This document shows positions 35,375 through 43,926 of a stretch of 52,518 bases of DNA, in pieces (the first letter of the stretch is position 1; every line of letters starts with the position of its first letter). This stretch comes from Bacteroidota bacterium (GTDB lineage: Bacteria; Bacteroidota; Bacteroidia; Chitinophagales; Chitinophagaceae): the NCBI GenBank assembly GCA_018267575.1, contig JAFDYF010000110.1, positions 1 to 52,518 of the forward strand. The letters run 5' to 3'. The notes beneath the pieces are model-generated. The model searched no databases, was not told the origin of the DNA, and saw only the letters and a list, made by a program, of their open reading frames with translations. The position numbers were made by a program, and so were the translations under genes.

Positions 35375-35593
35375 ATGAAAAGAAGAAATGTCGGACTTGT
35401 TGACAGTATTATAAGAATCAGTGCCGCGGTTATCATAGGTATACTCTATTTTGCCCATGTAATTACAGGAGTATTTGCTGCAATCCTAATCGCTTGCGCC
35501 ATCATGTTTGTGTTTTCAGGGTTTGTACGGTTTTGTCCTCTATATTTTTTTCTAGGCACCAGCACCTGTCCCGTCAAAAAATCAGATTCTTAA
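35375..35593 (+). CDS. DUF2892 (YgaP-type) small membrane protein
   Basis: Although the frame is open from 35330, the ATG at 35375 gives the typical family N terminus (MKRRNVGLVDSIIRISAAVI), so I place the start there (72 aa). Two membrane helices (about 12-30 and 33-50) are followed by CPLYFFLGTSTC, a cysteine-flanked end typical of DUF2892 proteins. The family resembles the membrane tail of YgaP-type rhodanese proteins. Its own function is unknown. It is convergent with the fucosidase gene downstream. Confidence 0.85.
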   Translation: MKRRNVGLVDSIIRISAAVIIGILYFAHVITGVFAAILIACAIMFVFSGFVRFCPLYFFLGTSTCPVKKSDS

Positions 35594-35627
35594 TACACCT
35601 GATTATGTAAAACAATTTCAAATTAAA

Positions 35628-37010
35628 TCAATAGCAACTAAAACTTTTTATTAGAGGGTCGCCATTTGATTCTACTATTTTCAGTCTAATTTTTTTGCAT
35701 GCAAGGGGTTTGTCAAACACATGTATATATTTGTGACCTATACATGACCCTTGATCTACCCTTACCCATTTGTGCCCTATGAAAGCTTCGATAATAAAGG
35801 ACTTCACCCTTTCCCCCTCCGCAATTTTTTCCTGCAGCACAACTTCCTTTATTTCCTCATCCACATTCAATGTATAATTATTTTTTACGGATTTCCATTC
35901 TGTAATGGGATTGCCATATTCTTTTTTGATAGCTTCACCCCATTCTTGCAAACGCTTAGTGTCAGCCTCAGGTATGAGACCACGATTGTCTGGTGTTAAC
36001 CCAATAATCAACGTAGAATTATGCCCAACAGAATTTCGGTACATGTCCATCAGGTTTTTCAATGGGAAAATATGATTGTCTTCATTGGAGTTCCAGAACC
36101 AATCGTGTCCACCATCATAACCACGCAAAGGGGCATCGCTCATGGCGGGCATCCAATATTTGCCGTCTTCATCGCCATGCTTTAGCAAAAAAAAGTCATT
36201 GGCAAATACAATTTTCTGTTTGGCGGAATGGGAAAACGGGAAAGGGAAAGTCGCCCAACAAGGATATGGCACGGTGCCCGATTCAGATCCACCCCAACGG
36301 AAATCTGCTCTTTGTGCATTATGATAGAACAAACAATTGGGTTGATATTTTTGTACGATGGGTAAAATATCTGCGCCATCTTTGTTGGGATCATCGGCAC
36401 CGCCATCAAACCAGATCATAAAAAGATCGCCATATCGGGTACAGAGTTCCTTTACCATCCCTTCGCACATTTTTTTATAAAAGTGCTGGCGGTTTTTTGC
36501 AAATTCATCATTGCCCGCCACTTTATAATCATGTACCCCGAAAAAAGAGTTCCATCGAATGCCCACAAATAAACCGGGGAGTATCCCATATTTTCTGCAG
36601 GAGTTGACAAAATCACGCACAATATCTCCCTTACCATCCTGAAATTTGATGGCTTTCATACAATATGGGTTCACATCGCTTTGATACAAGGCAAAACCAG
36701 TTTCGTGGGTAACGGTCAGCACGGCAAATTTTGACCCGGCTGATTTGGCAGCCAATATCCATTGATCGGTGTTCAGCTCTTTTGGGTCGAAGATGTTTGC
36801 ATCGGATATTGGGGTGATCCTGTTCTCCGCCTGATTATAAGGCCTTCCCTGGAACACAGGCAAATCATAGGAAATCAACGCACCCATCTCAGCATCCTGC
36901 CAAACCAATTGCGATGCGTTGGGCAATGCAAGATTTAGATTACTAGGCTGAGCAATCGCGTTTTGAACAAGCAGCAACGATACAATAACAGATAGAAAAT
37001 AATTTTTCAT
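35628..37010 (-). CDS. Divergent GH29 alpha-L-fucosidase-like protein
   Basis: The 460-residue secreted protein (signal peptide 1-20, ending AIAQ) has the GH29 TIM-barrel. The nucleophile-type D202 lies in LFMIWFDGGADD, and a C-terminal beta domain resembles a discoidin fold (FIIEAFIGHKWVRVDQGS). Two usual GH29 motifs are altered: the early FIHFG is ALISYD (44-49), and the KHHDGF motif is THETGF (101-106). It may therefore have a changed specificity, for example toward substituted fucose, or reduced activity. It is the last gene of the fucose locus, 105 nt after the sulfatase gene, with an inverted repeat in the gap. Confidence 0.75.
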   Translation of the reverse strand: MKNYFLSVIVSLLLVQNAIAQPSNLNLALPNASQLVWQDAEMGALISYDLPVFQGRPYNQAENRITPISDANIFDPKELNTDQWILAAKSAGSKFAVLTVTHETGFALYQSDVNPYCMKAIKFQDGKGDIVRDFVNSCRKYGILPGLFVGIRWNSFFGVHDYKVAGNDEFAKNRQHFYKKMCEGMVKELCTRYGDLFMIWFDGGADDPNKDGADILPIVQKYQPNCLFYHNAQRADFRWGGSESGTVPYPCWATFPFPFSHSAKQKIVFANDFFLLKHGDEDGKYWMPAMSDAPLRGYDGGHDWFWNSNEDNHIFPLKNLMDMYRNSVGHNSTLIIGLTPDNRGLIPEADTKRLQEWGEAIKKEYGNPITEWKSVKNNYTLNVDEEIKEVVLQEKIAEGERVKSFIIEAFIGHKWVRVDQGSCIGHKYIHVFDKPLACKKIRLKIVESNGDPLIKSFSCY

Positions 37011-37023
37011 TTTTTATTTTTTT

Positions 37024-37109
37024 TGAACCACGTCAGGCACGGAAGACACATACGGTGTTTTGAAAATCAATTCGCTTCCTTATGTGCCTTAAATGTCTTA
37101 TGTGGTTAA
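37024..37109. repeat. Intergenic inverted repeat, copy A
   Basis: The left arm begins GAACCACGTCAGGCAC. The complement of the right arm begins AACCACATAAGACATTTAAG. Both are built from degenerate CACATAAG-like units. It fills the gap between the sulfatase and the 460-aa fucosidase gene. Confidence 0.5.
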
Positions 37110-37115
37110 TTATTT

Positions 37116-38630
37116 TTACAGTTCATCCGGCCAGGGCACTTGCTTGCCGCTGTTTTTAAAACTGGGCATGGGTGATTTCCATTTTCTTAGGCTATCTGAC
37201 AATATCTTGGAAAGCTGTTTTACCTTCTGCGGATATTGGGACACAAGATTTTCAGTTTCCCCAATGTCTTTTGTCAGATCATACAATTCGTTTTTTCCAT
37301 TCCTCATATCATATACCAGTTTCCACCTCCCCATTCTGATGGCACTGAAATAGTTGATGCCAGGCCCATCCTTGCCAGTCCATTTATTAGGGAAATGCCA
37401 AATCAATACCCTTGATGTATCTGTATAATCCGAGTTTTTTAAAATCGGGACAAAGCTCCTTCCATCAATGGTTTGAACGGTCTTATAATTTTTGATGCCT
37501 GCCAATTGCAATATGGTCGGAAAAAAATCTTCAATAATCAGATATTGTTTTGCCACCGTGTTCGGTTTCACGACACCCGGCCATTTTACGATCATCGGTT
37601 CCCGTATGCCCCCTTCATACACAGAACCCTTTCCTGCTTTTAAAGGAAAGTTTTGTGTTTGTGGTTTACCGCCTCGGGGCGGCGCTAGGCTCAACCCGCC
37701 ATTATCGCTCATGAAAATGATAATGGTGTTCTTATCTACTTTTTTCTTCTTCAAAAAATCCATGATATCGCCCAGACTCTTGTCCATGCCCTCAATCAAA
37801 GCAGCATAGATCGCTTCGGTGGAGTCCAATCCTGCATCAAAATATTTCTGTATAAAACGTTTGTCAGCCATGTATGGAAGGTGCACTGCATAATGCGCCA
37901 TGTTCAAATAGAAAGGTTGTTTGTTCCTGATCGGTGCATCCAATGCCCTGATGGCTTCTTTTGTAAGAGCCTCGGTTAAAAAAGTATCTGTTCCAAAATA
38001 CTCTTCAAGATCAGGTACGGCCTGTGGCTGCGCTTTGCCGGTAATATTTCCATAATTATCTTCTGCCAGGTAACTCTGCGGATGCCCCCCGGCATGTCCT
38101 GCAATATTTACCATAAAGCCCATCTGGTGTGGGTTGGCACCGGGTGTACCACGACTTGCCCAATGACCTTTGCCCACATGGATAGTATAATAGCCGGACT
38201 CTCTAAGCAGTTCAGGAAATGTGGTTGCATAGGTTGTTTTTTCAATGTCGGGCACTGGGCTCAGGCCATTGATCATCCATGGTGCGGCCTCCATCTGTTC
38301 ATCTTTATTGTCTGTATTCGTATTTTTATAGGGCGATGTCCAATTGGTAATACGATGATGTGCTGCATTCATACCGCTCAACATACTGCTGCGCGATGGC
38401 GTGCAAACCGGTGCGGCATAGGCATTCGTGAATTTCATCCCCTCTTTCGCAAGCCTTTCCATGTTAGGTGTGTGATATATTTGGTTCTGTGGGGTAGGCT
38501 TGTCCCAGAAAGGCAATGAGCAATCCTGCCAGCCCATATCATCCACTAGGAACACAATGATGTTTGGTCTTTTTTGAGGGTGGGCAGACAAAGAAGAAAT
38601 CAATAACAAGAGGAAAATCAAATTTTTCAT
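37116..38630 (-). CDS. Secreted formylglycine-dependent sulfatase (S1 family)
   Basis: The 504-residue protein has a signal peptide (1-16). Metal-binding aspartates are D30 and D31 (FLVDDMGW), and C76 lies in the CTPSR motif that is converted to formylglycine. Further catalytic-site blocks are GKGHW and MSDNGG. It would remove sulfate esters from a polysaccharide or its fragments in the periplasm. Within a fucose locus this suggests sulfated fucan or a sulfated fucose-bearing glycan. Maturation needs an anaerobic-type or FGE-type activating enzyme, and neither is encoded in the window. The positional specificity (2-, 3- or 4-O-sulfate) cannot be read from the sequence. Confidence 0.9.
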   Translation of the reverse strand: MKNLIFLLLLISSLSAHPQKRPNIIVFLVDDMGWQDCSLPFWDKPTPQNQIYHTPNMERLAKEGMKFTNAYAAPVCTPSRSSMLSGMNAAHHRITNWTSPYKNTNTDNKDEQMEAAPWMINGLSPVPDIEKTTYATTFPELLRESGYYTIHVGKGHWASRGTPGANPHQMGFMVNIAGHAGGHPQSYLAEDNYGNITGKAQPQAVPDLEEYFGTDTFLTEALTKEAIRALDAPIRNKQPFYLNMAHYAVHLPYMADKRFIQKYFDAGLDSTEAIYAALIEGMDKSLGDIMDFLKKKKVDKNTIIIFMSDNGGLSLAPPRGGKPQTQNFPLKAGKGSVYEGGIREPMIVKWPGVVKPNTVAKQYLIIEDFFPTILQLAGIKNYKTVQTIDGRSFVPILKNSDYTDTSRVLIWHFPNKWTGKDGPGINYFSAIRMGRWKLVYDMRNGKNELYDLTKDIGETENLVSQYPQKVKQLSKILSDSLRKWKSPMPSFKNSGKQVPWPDEL

Positions 38631-38645
38631 ATCATAATGTTTTTA

Positions 38646-38755
38646 TTCAATCACCAAAGACTCGGAGGCATATAAAGGTTATGGGATTTATAAATAAATT
38701 ATTTTTAAAACACCAAAGCTTTCTTCTGAATCTTAAATGCGTTATGGTTTAATCC
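38646..38755. repeat. Intergenic inverted repeat, copy B (degenerate)
   Basis: The left arm has TCACCAAAGACTCGGAGGC. The complement of the right arm begins AAACCATAACGCATTTAAG, matching copy A loosely. It occupies the gap between the propeller glycosidase and sulfatase genes. Confidence 0.35.
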
Positions 38756-38757
38756 AA

Positions 38758-39822
38758 TTATTCAACATATTTCAACACATAGTTCACCGTATGATCCTGA
38801 CCGTAAATATTCGTCCCAGACGCTGCATACAAGTACGCAGGTTTGCCATCGATCATCAATACTTGTGGTCTTTCAAATTTCGCATAATTTCTACCTTGCG
38901 AACCATATAAAACAGTTGCTTTTTTCAAATCTACTTTTGTATAATCACTTAAGCGCTTAAAACCTTTTTCATACGATGTGAATTTTATTCCATCCTCCGA
39001 GGTCCAAAGAATGCCGCCACCCGCTTCCATGATACCATGGTTATCGGTAGTCAGCAACGCAACTTTTCCCTTGTACGAAAATGCATAACCATCTTCAATC
39101 ATTGTTTCATTGGTAGTAACGGGAAAGGGCAATTCCACATAGGGACCTTCCAGATTCTCAGCAATGGCGAGCCCCATCCTGGCCTTAGCCGATTTGAAAT
39201 ACAAAAAATAACCACCAGTTGGGTTTTGAAAAAAAGCCGGATTGTTTACCCCATTTGTGGCCTTATAATTCCAATAAAGAGAATCTGTGGGCGGTGTTAA
39301 AATCTCCCCATCCTTCCCCACCCTTTTCCAAGGGCCATACAAAGATTTTGATAGAGCCATGCCGATATTTTGGTTGGCGGGGTGTGGCGGCATTTTGGGA
39401 TTGTCGTTTGCGATATAAAAAAGCACATATTGATTGCCCACCTTATGAATGGTGGGGTTGCTGGTGCTATATTTATCCCAGGTATCTTTCCCCGTTCCCT
39501 TTAATGCAATATCTGAAAACCGAAAAGGACCTTCGGGTTTATCGGAGACATAGTGTGCCACTTCGCTATGTGAACGCCAACCGGGATCCACATGGTATTG
39601 TTTTGGCCAACGTTCACTAAACAAATGGTATTTGCCATCATCACCCACAATCGGCGATGCACCCCAAGTCATGTAATCGGGTTCATCAATGGCCACGCCT
39701 ATAAACTGCCAATGATCAGCAAAGGATTTGATTTTATTATTACCATTCTTCGGGGTCCATGAAACCAAGCATGAAAGAAATATTACTAACCCAAATAATT
39801 GTTTGACTATTTTATTCCACAT
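38758..39822 (-). CDS. Secreted five-bladed-propeller glycoside hydrolase-like protein
   Basis: The 354-residue protein has an N-terminal hydrophobic signal (about 8-24) and the phrase pattern of GH43/GH62/GH117-like beta-propellers: WGASPIVGDDGKYHLFSERWP, STSNPTIHKVGNQYVLFYIAND, GMALSKSLYGPWKRVG, NNPAFFQNPTGGYFLYFKS and IEDGYAFSYKGK. A family assignment within that clan is not possible by eye. In this locus it would cleave a side branch or the backbone of the fucose-containing glycan. It lies 105 nt after the permease gene. Confidence 0.65.
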   Translation of the reverse strand: MWNKIVKQLFGLVIFLSCLVSWTPKNGNNKIKSFADHWQFIGVAIDEPDYMTWGASPIVGDDGKYHLFSERWPKQYHVDPGWRSHSEVAHYVSDKPEGPFRFSDIALKGTGKDTWDKYSTSNPTIHKVGNQYVLFYIANDNPKMPPHPANQNIGMALSKSLYGPWKRVGKDGEILTPPTDSLYWNYKATNGVNNPAFFQNPTGGYFLYFKSAKARMGLAIAENLEGPYVELPFPVTTNETMIEDGYAFSYKGKVALLTTDNHGIMEAGGGILWTSEDGIKFTSYEKGFKRLSDYTKVDLKKATVLYGSQGRNYAKFERPQVLMIDGKPAYLYAASGTNIYGQDHTVNYVLKYVE

Positions 39823-39927
39823 ATCAGTTAATTATTTACTTATTTGTGTGCATTGCTTTCTATCTGCCATTTGCCCAATGAAGCCCATTCTATACTCAAT
39901 ACCTTATTCTTGTTCGCAATCGTTCCA

Positions 39928-41202
39928 CTACTTTGCCATACTTCCCTTTATTGCAAAATAAATCACATAAGCATAACAGATTACCGGAACAAAGAAGGCG
40001 TTTTTAATCCCCCATTTATCCGAAATATATCCCATAATGGGCGGGACAATGGCCCCACCCACAATGCCCATGATCAATAAGGAAGATGCTTTTTTTGTGT
40101 GAACCCCCAAATTTCTTATACTCAATGTAAAAATAATCGGGTACATAATGGAAGTAAAGAGTCCGATAATGGCCAGCGACCATATAGAAAAATACCCATG
40201 AGAAAAAATAGCACTCAATACCAACAACAACGCCCCACCCGCAGAAACCACCAACATCCTGTTCGGTTTGAAAATTTTCAAAATCGCCGATCCTGCAATT
40301 CTTCCCACCAATACCAACAACATATACACGGTAATGAACAGCGCAGATTTTTGTTCTGTCAACCCTTCCAAATGCAAGGACTTAGAATAACGGATTAAAA
40401 AACTAACAATACCCACCTCAGCGCCCAAATAACAAAAAACACCAAGCACACCATTGATGGTATGGGGAAATTTGAACAGGTCTTTGAAAGTGCTGGCCCC
40501 CTTTCCTTCTTCATCAGCAATGGTTGGCAATTTGATGAAAACTAAAACGATGGCCACTAAAAAAAACAAAATAGCCAGGGATAGATAAGGCAATTTTACT
40601 AGGCCTGCTTCATTGTGCAAAAAGATTTCCAATTTTGCTGGCGAATAGCTCGCTATTTCGGCATCGGGAATATCCTTTTCATGAAGGAGCAATAGAGATG
40701 CGATATATGGCGCAATGGTTGCCCCAACGGAACCCATCGCCGCCGACAAGCTCAACCTACTCGATGCCCCTTCAGGATCTCCTAGCTTGGAAATATAGGG
40801 CGTGGCCGTTACTTCCAAAAAAGTAAAGCCTGCTGCCATCACAAACAAGGCGGTTAAAAACAATGGATAATACCTTGTCTCCGCTGCAGGATAAAATATC
40901 GTAGCGCCTACAGCAGCCAACAACAAACCGGTGACCATCCCTGCTTTGTACCCTTTTTTTTGAATGTATAGCCCTGCTGGGATTGCCAATAAAAAATAAG
41001 CCCCAAAAAAAGCAGATTGAACCAAGGCTGATTGAAAATCGGTGAGTTGGCATGCTCTTTTCAAATGGGGGATCAGCACATCATTGATATTGCGGCTTAG
41101 GTTCCAGAAAAACATCAGGCACATCACAATCAATAAAGGCACTAAAAACTGGTTTGATTGACTTTCTGCTTTTTTCAATAGCAAGTTTTTTATTTTAACC
41201 AC
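39928..41202 (-). CDS. fucP: L-fucose:H+ symporter, FucP-type permease
   Basis: The 424-residue protein has twelve membrane helices and the FucP-family opening MFFWNLSRNINDVLIPHLKR (Asp and Asn positions matching the substrate-binding region). QSAFFGAYFLLAIPAG and GFTFLEVTATPYISKLG follow. It would import L-fucose or a close relative released by the fucosidases. The start codon is GTG (41200-41202) inside an intergenic repeat. The only other nearby options are TTG codons at residues 7 and 9, so the repeat seems to have supplied or displaced the start. It sits between the mutarotase and glycosidase genes. Confidence 0.8.
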   Translation of the reverse strand: MVKIKNLLLKKAESQSNQFLVPLLIVMCLMFFWNLSRNINDVLIPHLKRACQLTDFQSALVQSAFFGAYFLLAIPAGLYIQKKGYKAGMVTGLLLAAVGATIFYPAAETRYYPLFLTALFVMAAGFTFLEVTATPYISKLGDPEGASSRLSLSAAMGSVGATIAPYIASLLLLHEKDIPDAEIASYSPAKLEIFLHNEAGLVKLPYLSLAILFFLVAIVLVFIKLPTIADEEGKGASTFKDLFKFPHTINGVLGVFCYLGAEVGIVSFLIRYSKSLHLEGLTEQKSALFITVYMLLVLVGRIAGSAILKIFKPNRMLVVSAGGALLLVLSAIFSHGYFSIWSLAIIGLFTSIMYPIIFTLSIRNLGVHTKKASSLLIMGIVGGAIVPPIMGYISDKWGIKNAFFVPVICYAYVIYFAIKGSMAK

Positions 41203-41296
41203 TTAAGGCATATCAGGCACATAAGAAACACAAACCCTCGAATCAATATCCACAATAAAGAACCCTTTTGTGACTTCTGTTTCTTATGTGGTTCAA
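41194..41296. repeat. Intergenic inverted repeat, copy C, overlapping the fucP start
   Basis: The left arm is TTAACCACTTAAGGCA, followed by TATCAGGCACATAAG. The complement of the right arm begins GAACCACATAAGAAACAG. It shares the AACCAC-end and CACATAAG-like units with copy A. Its left end includes the GTG start codon of the permease. Confidence 0.5.
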
Positions 41297-41356
41297 AAAA
41301 ATTATCCATATAAAACACAGAAGACTTCTTGCCTTTTTATGAATCTAAACAATATT

Positions 41357-41716
41357 TCACAATTCAAAAATTTGATGCATCAAAACCCAATGCTCATCGG
41401 GTTTTGCAAATGGGATTTTTTGCTGAAAGCTATTCATCAGCAAAGCCCACTCTTTCTGTCTCTGCAAATCAGCCATTTTTTTGAATGCCTCATTGATTTC
41501 TACTTTTTCATCCGCTTCCACAATCATCATTAAACGGTTGCTCACACGATAAATATCCATCCGATCAATTTGGCATTGTTTTATTCCTTGTACGATTTCC
41601 GGCCAAATATGTTCCTTCTTGTGATATTGTTCATATTGTGCAATAATCTTTTCATCCTCCTTCAAATCCAACGCATACACATACCTTTTAAGCCCCATTT
41701 TTATTGGTTTAATCAT
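41357..41716 (-). CDS. L-fucose/L-rhamnose mutarotase (RhaM-like, type 2 fucose mutarotase)
   Basis: The 119-residue protein matches the L-rhamnose mutarotase fold. It has RYVYALDLKEDEKIIAQYEQYH near the start, HIWPEIVQGIKQCQIDRMDIYR (the conserved His), and EWALLMNSFQQKIP. The same fold serves as the type 2 L-fucose mutarotase in the non-phosphorylating fucose pathway, which fits the neighbouring fuconate dehydratase and FucP. It interconverts sugar anomers in the cytoplasm. The ATG at 41716 overlaps the preceding gene by 8 nt; a second ATG at residue 7 (41698) is an alternative. Confidence 0.8.
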   Translation of the reverse strand: MIKPIKMGLKRYVYALDLKEDEKIIAQYEQYHKKEHIWPEIVQGIKQCQIDRMDIYRVSNRLMMIVEADEKVEINEAFKKMADLQRQKEWALLMNSFQQKIPFAKPDEHWVLMHQIFEL

Positions 41717-42935
41717 TTTTTAATTCACAACTACTTCCAACCTCTTGGGGTGTTAGATAAACCCCGTTTTTGATAGATGCAGGGTATACAAAATGCTTTT
41801 GCAAGTGGGGGATATGCTCCAAGAACAAAGCCTCATGACCCAGTTTGATATGGTTGAACAATACCAGGTGCTGGTGCAATTGTCCCATATCTCCCACATG
41901 CGGAACTACGGGTATCCCAAATTTTTTACAAAGCAGGCTGACGGTGATAAACTCACTTACTCCCCCCACCCTTAAAGCATCTACCTGTATAAAACCCGCT
42001 GACCCAGATTGCAAATAATTTTTGAAGATCACCCGATTTGGTACATGCTCCCCCAAAGCCAATTTGATTGGAGCAATTGCATCAGACAATATTTTGTGTG
42101 CTACCACATCATCGGGGTGAGTAGGTTCTTCAATCCAATAAGGCTTCATGGATTGTAATTGCTTGCACACGACCAAAGCCTTGGTCAAAGTCCATTGCTG
42201 GTTGGCATCCAACATTATTTTTACATTATCACCAGCAACTTCGCGAACGATATGTGCCCTGCGGATATCCCTTTCAAAATCGGTTGAACCTACTTTCAAC
42301 TTCATGGCAGAGAAACCTTCAGCAAGTGCTTTTTTACAGTTCTCCCTTATCTTTTCATCACTATAATTAAACCAGCCAATCGAAGTGTCATAGCCGGGAT
42401 ATCCACTTGTCAAAATGGTTTCCCTGTTTTTGGAACCATTCGCCGCTTGCTTAATTAATTCGATTGCCTTTTCACTCGTAAGCTCATCTTCCACATAACT
42501 CAAATCAATCGTGTTCACAATTTCTTCGGGAGAAAGACTGATCAATAATTTCCAAAGGGGCAACCCCCTTTTTTTTGCCCAAAGATCATAACAGGCATTG
42601 GTAACAGAAGCCAAGGCCAAATGAACAATGCCCTTATGTGGCCCCAGCCACCTGAACTGTTGTTCATTGGAAAGCCAGTTGAATTGGTTTCCAAAATCAG
42701 CCATCAGTTCTTCTATATCTTTTCCAACCAGCTTCTCTGCATAAAATTGAGCGGCTTTACAAACCAGATCATTGCCTTCTCCCAAAGTAAACGTAAACCC
42801 AGTTCCAATAATTCCACTATCATCCACCAATTCGGTTACTGCGTATGAATATTGGGGATCTTTGTGGATCGCATCACTGCCTGCGCCTCCACTCAGTTCA
42901 AATCGCTTGTCCTTTACAATTATTTTTTTGATCAT
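41709..42935 (-). CDS. L-fuconate dehydratase (enolase superfamily)
   Basis: The 408-residue protein belongs to the mandelate-racemase branch of the enolase superfamily and closely follows the L-fuconate dehydratase pattern. GYPGYDTSIGWFNYSDEK precedes the catalytic lysines K212/K214 (MKLKVG). Metal ligands are D243 (LDANQQW), E269 (WIEEP) and E296 (LGEH), and the base is H346 (PHVGDM). It converts L-fuconate to 2-keto-3-deoxy-L-fuconate in the cytoplasm. It overlaps the mutarotase gene by 8 nt. Together with that gene, FucP and an SDR dehydrogenase it defines the oxidative fucose route. Confidence 0.88.
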   Translation of the reverse strand: MIKKIIVKDKRFELSGGAGSDAIHKDPQYSYAVTELVDDSGIIGTGFTFTLGEGNDLVCKAAQFYAEKLVGKDIEELMADFGNQFNWLSNEQQFRWLGPHKGIVHLALASVTNACYDLWAKKRGLPLWKLLISLSPEEIVNTIDLSYVEDELTSEKAIELIKQAANGSKNRETILTSGYPGYDTSIGWFNYSDEKIRENCKKALAEGFSAMKLKVGSTDFERDIRRAHIVREVAGDNVKIMLDANQQWTLTKALVVCKQLQSMKPYWIEEPTHPDDVVAHKILSDAIAPIKLALGEHVPNRVIFKNYLQSGSAGFIQVDALRVGGVSEFITVSLLCKKFGIPVVPHVGDMGQLHQHLVLFNHIKLGHEALFLEHIPHLQKHFVYPASIKNGVYLTPQEVGSSCELKND

Positions 42936-43014
42936 GTTTTTTCAGTAATTAGTATAGTCTAGTCTTTATTATTTGCAATTAAATTTTGCAAGGCCTCATA
43001 GGTGATCTTTTTTT

Positions 43015-43048
43015 ACCACGGAGGGGACAGAGGTTTTCACAGAGGGAA
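43015..43048. repeat. Intergenic half-repeat, copy D
   Basis: ACCACGGAGGGGACAGAGG followed by TTTTCACAGAGGG looks like one arm of the ACCAC(A/T)nAGG.CAC-type repeat found in copies A and C. No clear second arm is present. It lies in the gap between the SDR and fuconate dehydratase genes. Confidence 0.35.
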
Positions 43049-43079
43049 TTATTAATTGTTAATTGTTCTACTCTTCTTC

Positions 43080-43841
43080 TCAACTCCGATAGCCTAATTC
43101 CGCACCACCGCTCACAGGCAAAATGCAACCAGTGATAAATCTCGCTTTATCAGATAATAAAAAAACGGCAGCATCCGCAATCACATCGCCTTCGGGGCAA
43201 TATCCCAATGGATGTATTTTTTTAAGATAGTCCTCGATTTCATTTGCATTGGGTTGTTCCTTTGCCCATTGCCTCAAGGTATCCGTCCAAACACCTGCTG
43301 GTGCGATGGCGTTCACCCGAATTCCGTAAGGGGCATAATCCAATGCCATACATTTGGTAAGCGCATTCATGCCTCCTTTGGTTGCCGCATACGCAGCATG
43401 AATGGTTTGCCCAATTTCCCCCACCAAACTGCTGGTGTTCAAAATCGTTCCTTTCGATTTTTTCAAAGCTTCAAACCCATATTTAGTAGTGAGATAGACA
43501 CTTTTCAAATTCACGTTCATCAATTTGTCCCATTCGTCCATAGAAGTTTCATGAATTGCTTTCGATGGATAAGCAATACCCGCATTATTATGAATCGCAT
43601 CTATTCTTCCAAAATAAGTAAGTGCTTCTGCCATGGCAGATTTCACTTCTGCATCATTGCCCACATTGCAAATGATACCCAAATGACCGCTTCCTAGCTG
43701 ATGCAATGCCGATTCGATTTCTTTTGGACCAATAGATAAAATAGCCAACTTGGCCCCTTCCCGATGATAGGTCTTGGCACATTCCAAGCCAATACCAGCA
43801 GAGCCTCCGGTGACGACTATTACCTTATCTTTTAATTGCAT
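43080..43841 (-). CDS. SDR-family sugar (acid) dehydrogenase
   Basis: The 253-residue protein is a classical short-chain dehydrogenase: TGGSAGIG (11-18) binds the nucleotide and HNNAG lies at 84-88. The catalytic triad is S138, Y151 and K155 (AAYAATKGG). The C terminus (ITGCILPVSGGAELGYRS) is typical. Context leaves two candidates: L-fucose dehydrogenase (fucose to fuconolactone) and 2-keto-3-deoxy-L-fuconate dehydrogenase. Both belong to this family in the oxidative L-fucose pathway, and only one is present here, so the other step must be encoded elsewhere. I cannot choose by sequence. Confidence 0.8.
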   Translation of the reverse strand: MQLKDKVIVVTGGSAGIGLECAKTYHREGAKLAILSIGPKEIESALHQLGSGHLGIICNVGNDAEVKSAMAEALTYFGRIDAIHNNAGIAYPSKAIHETSMDEWDKLMNVNLKSVYLTTKYGFEALKKSKGTILNTSSLVGEIGQTIHAAYAATKGGMNALTKCMALDYAPYGIRVNAIAPAGVWTDTLRQWAKEQPNANEIEDYLKKIHPLGYCPEGDVIADAAVFLLSDKARFITGCILPVSGGAELGYRS

Positions 43842-43926
43842 TTAAAGTGGTTTTAATGGTGCAATTATGAATATACAAAATACTAACCCTATCCTATGGT
43901 TTAAATATAATTATTGCGATTCTCAA

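Noticed and set aside
37024..41296. Insertion sequences behind the intergenic repeats
   Set aside because: The elements are about 85-110 bp long with no transposase frame, so a full IS element is excluded. A miniature element remains possible.
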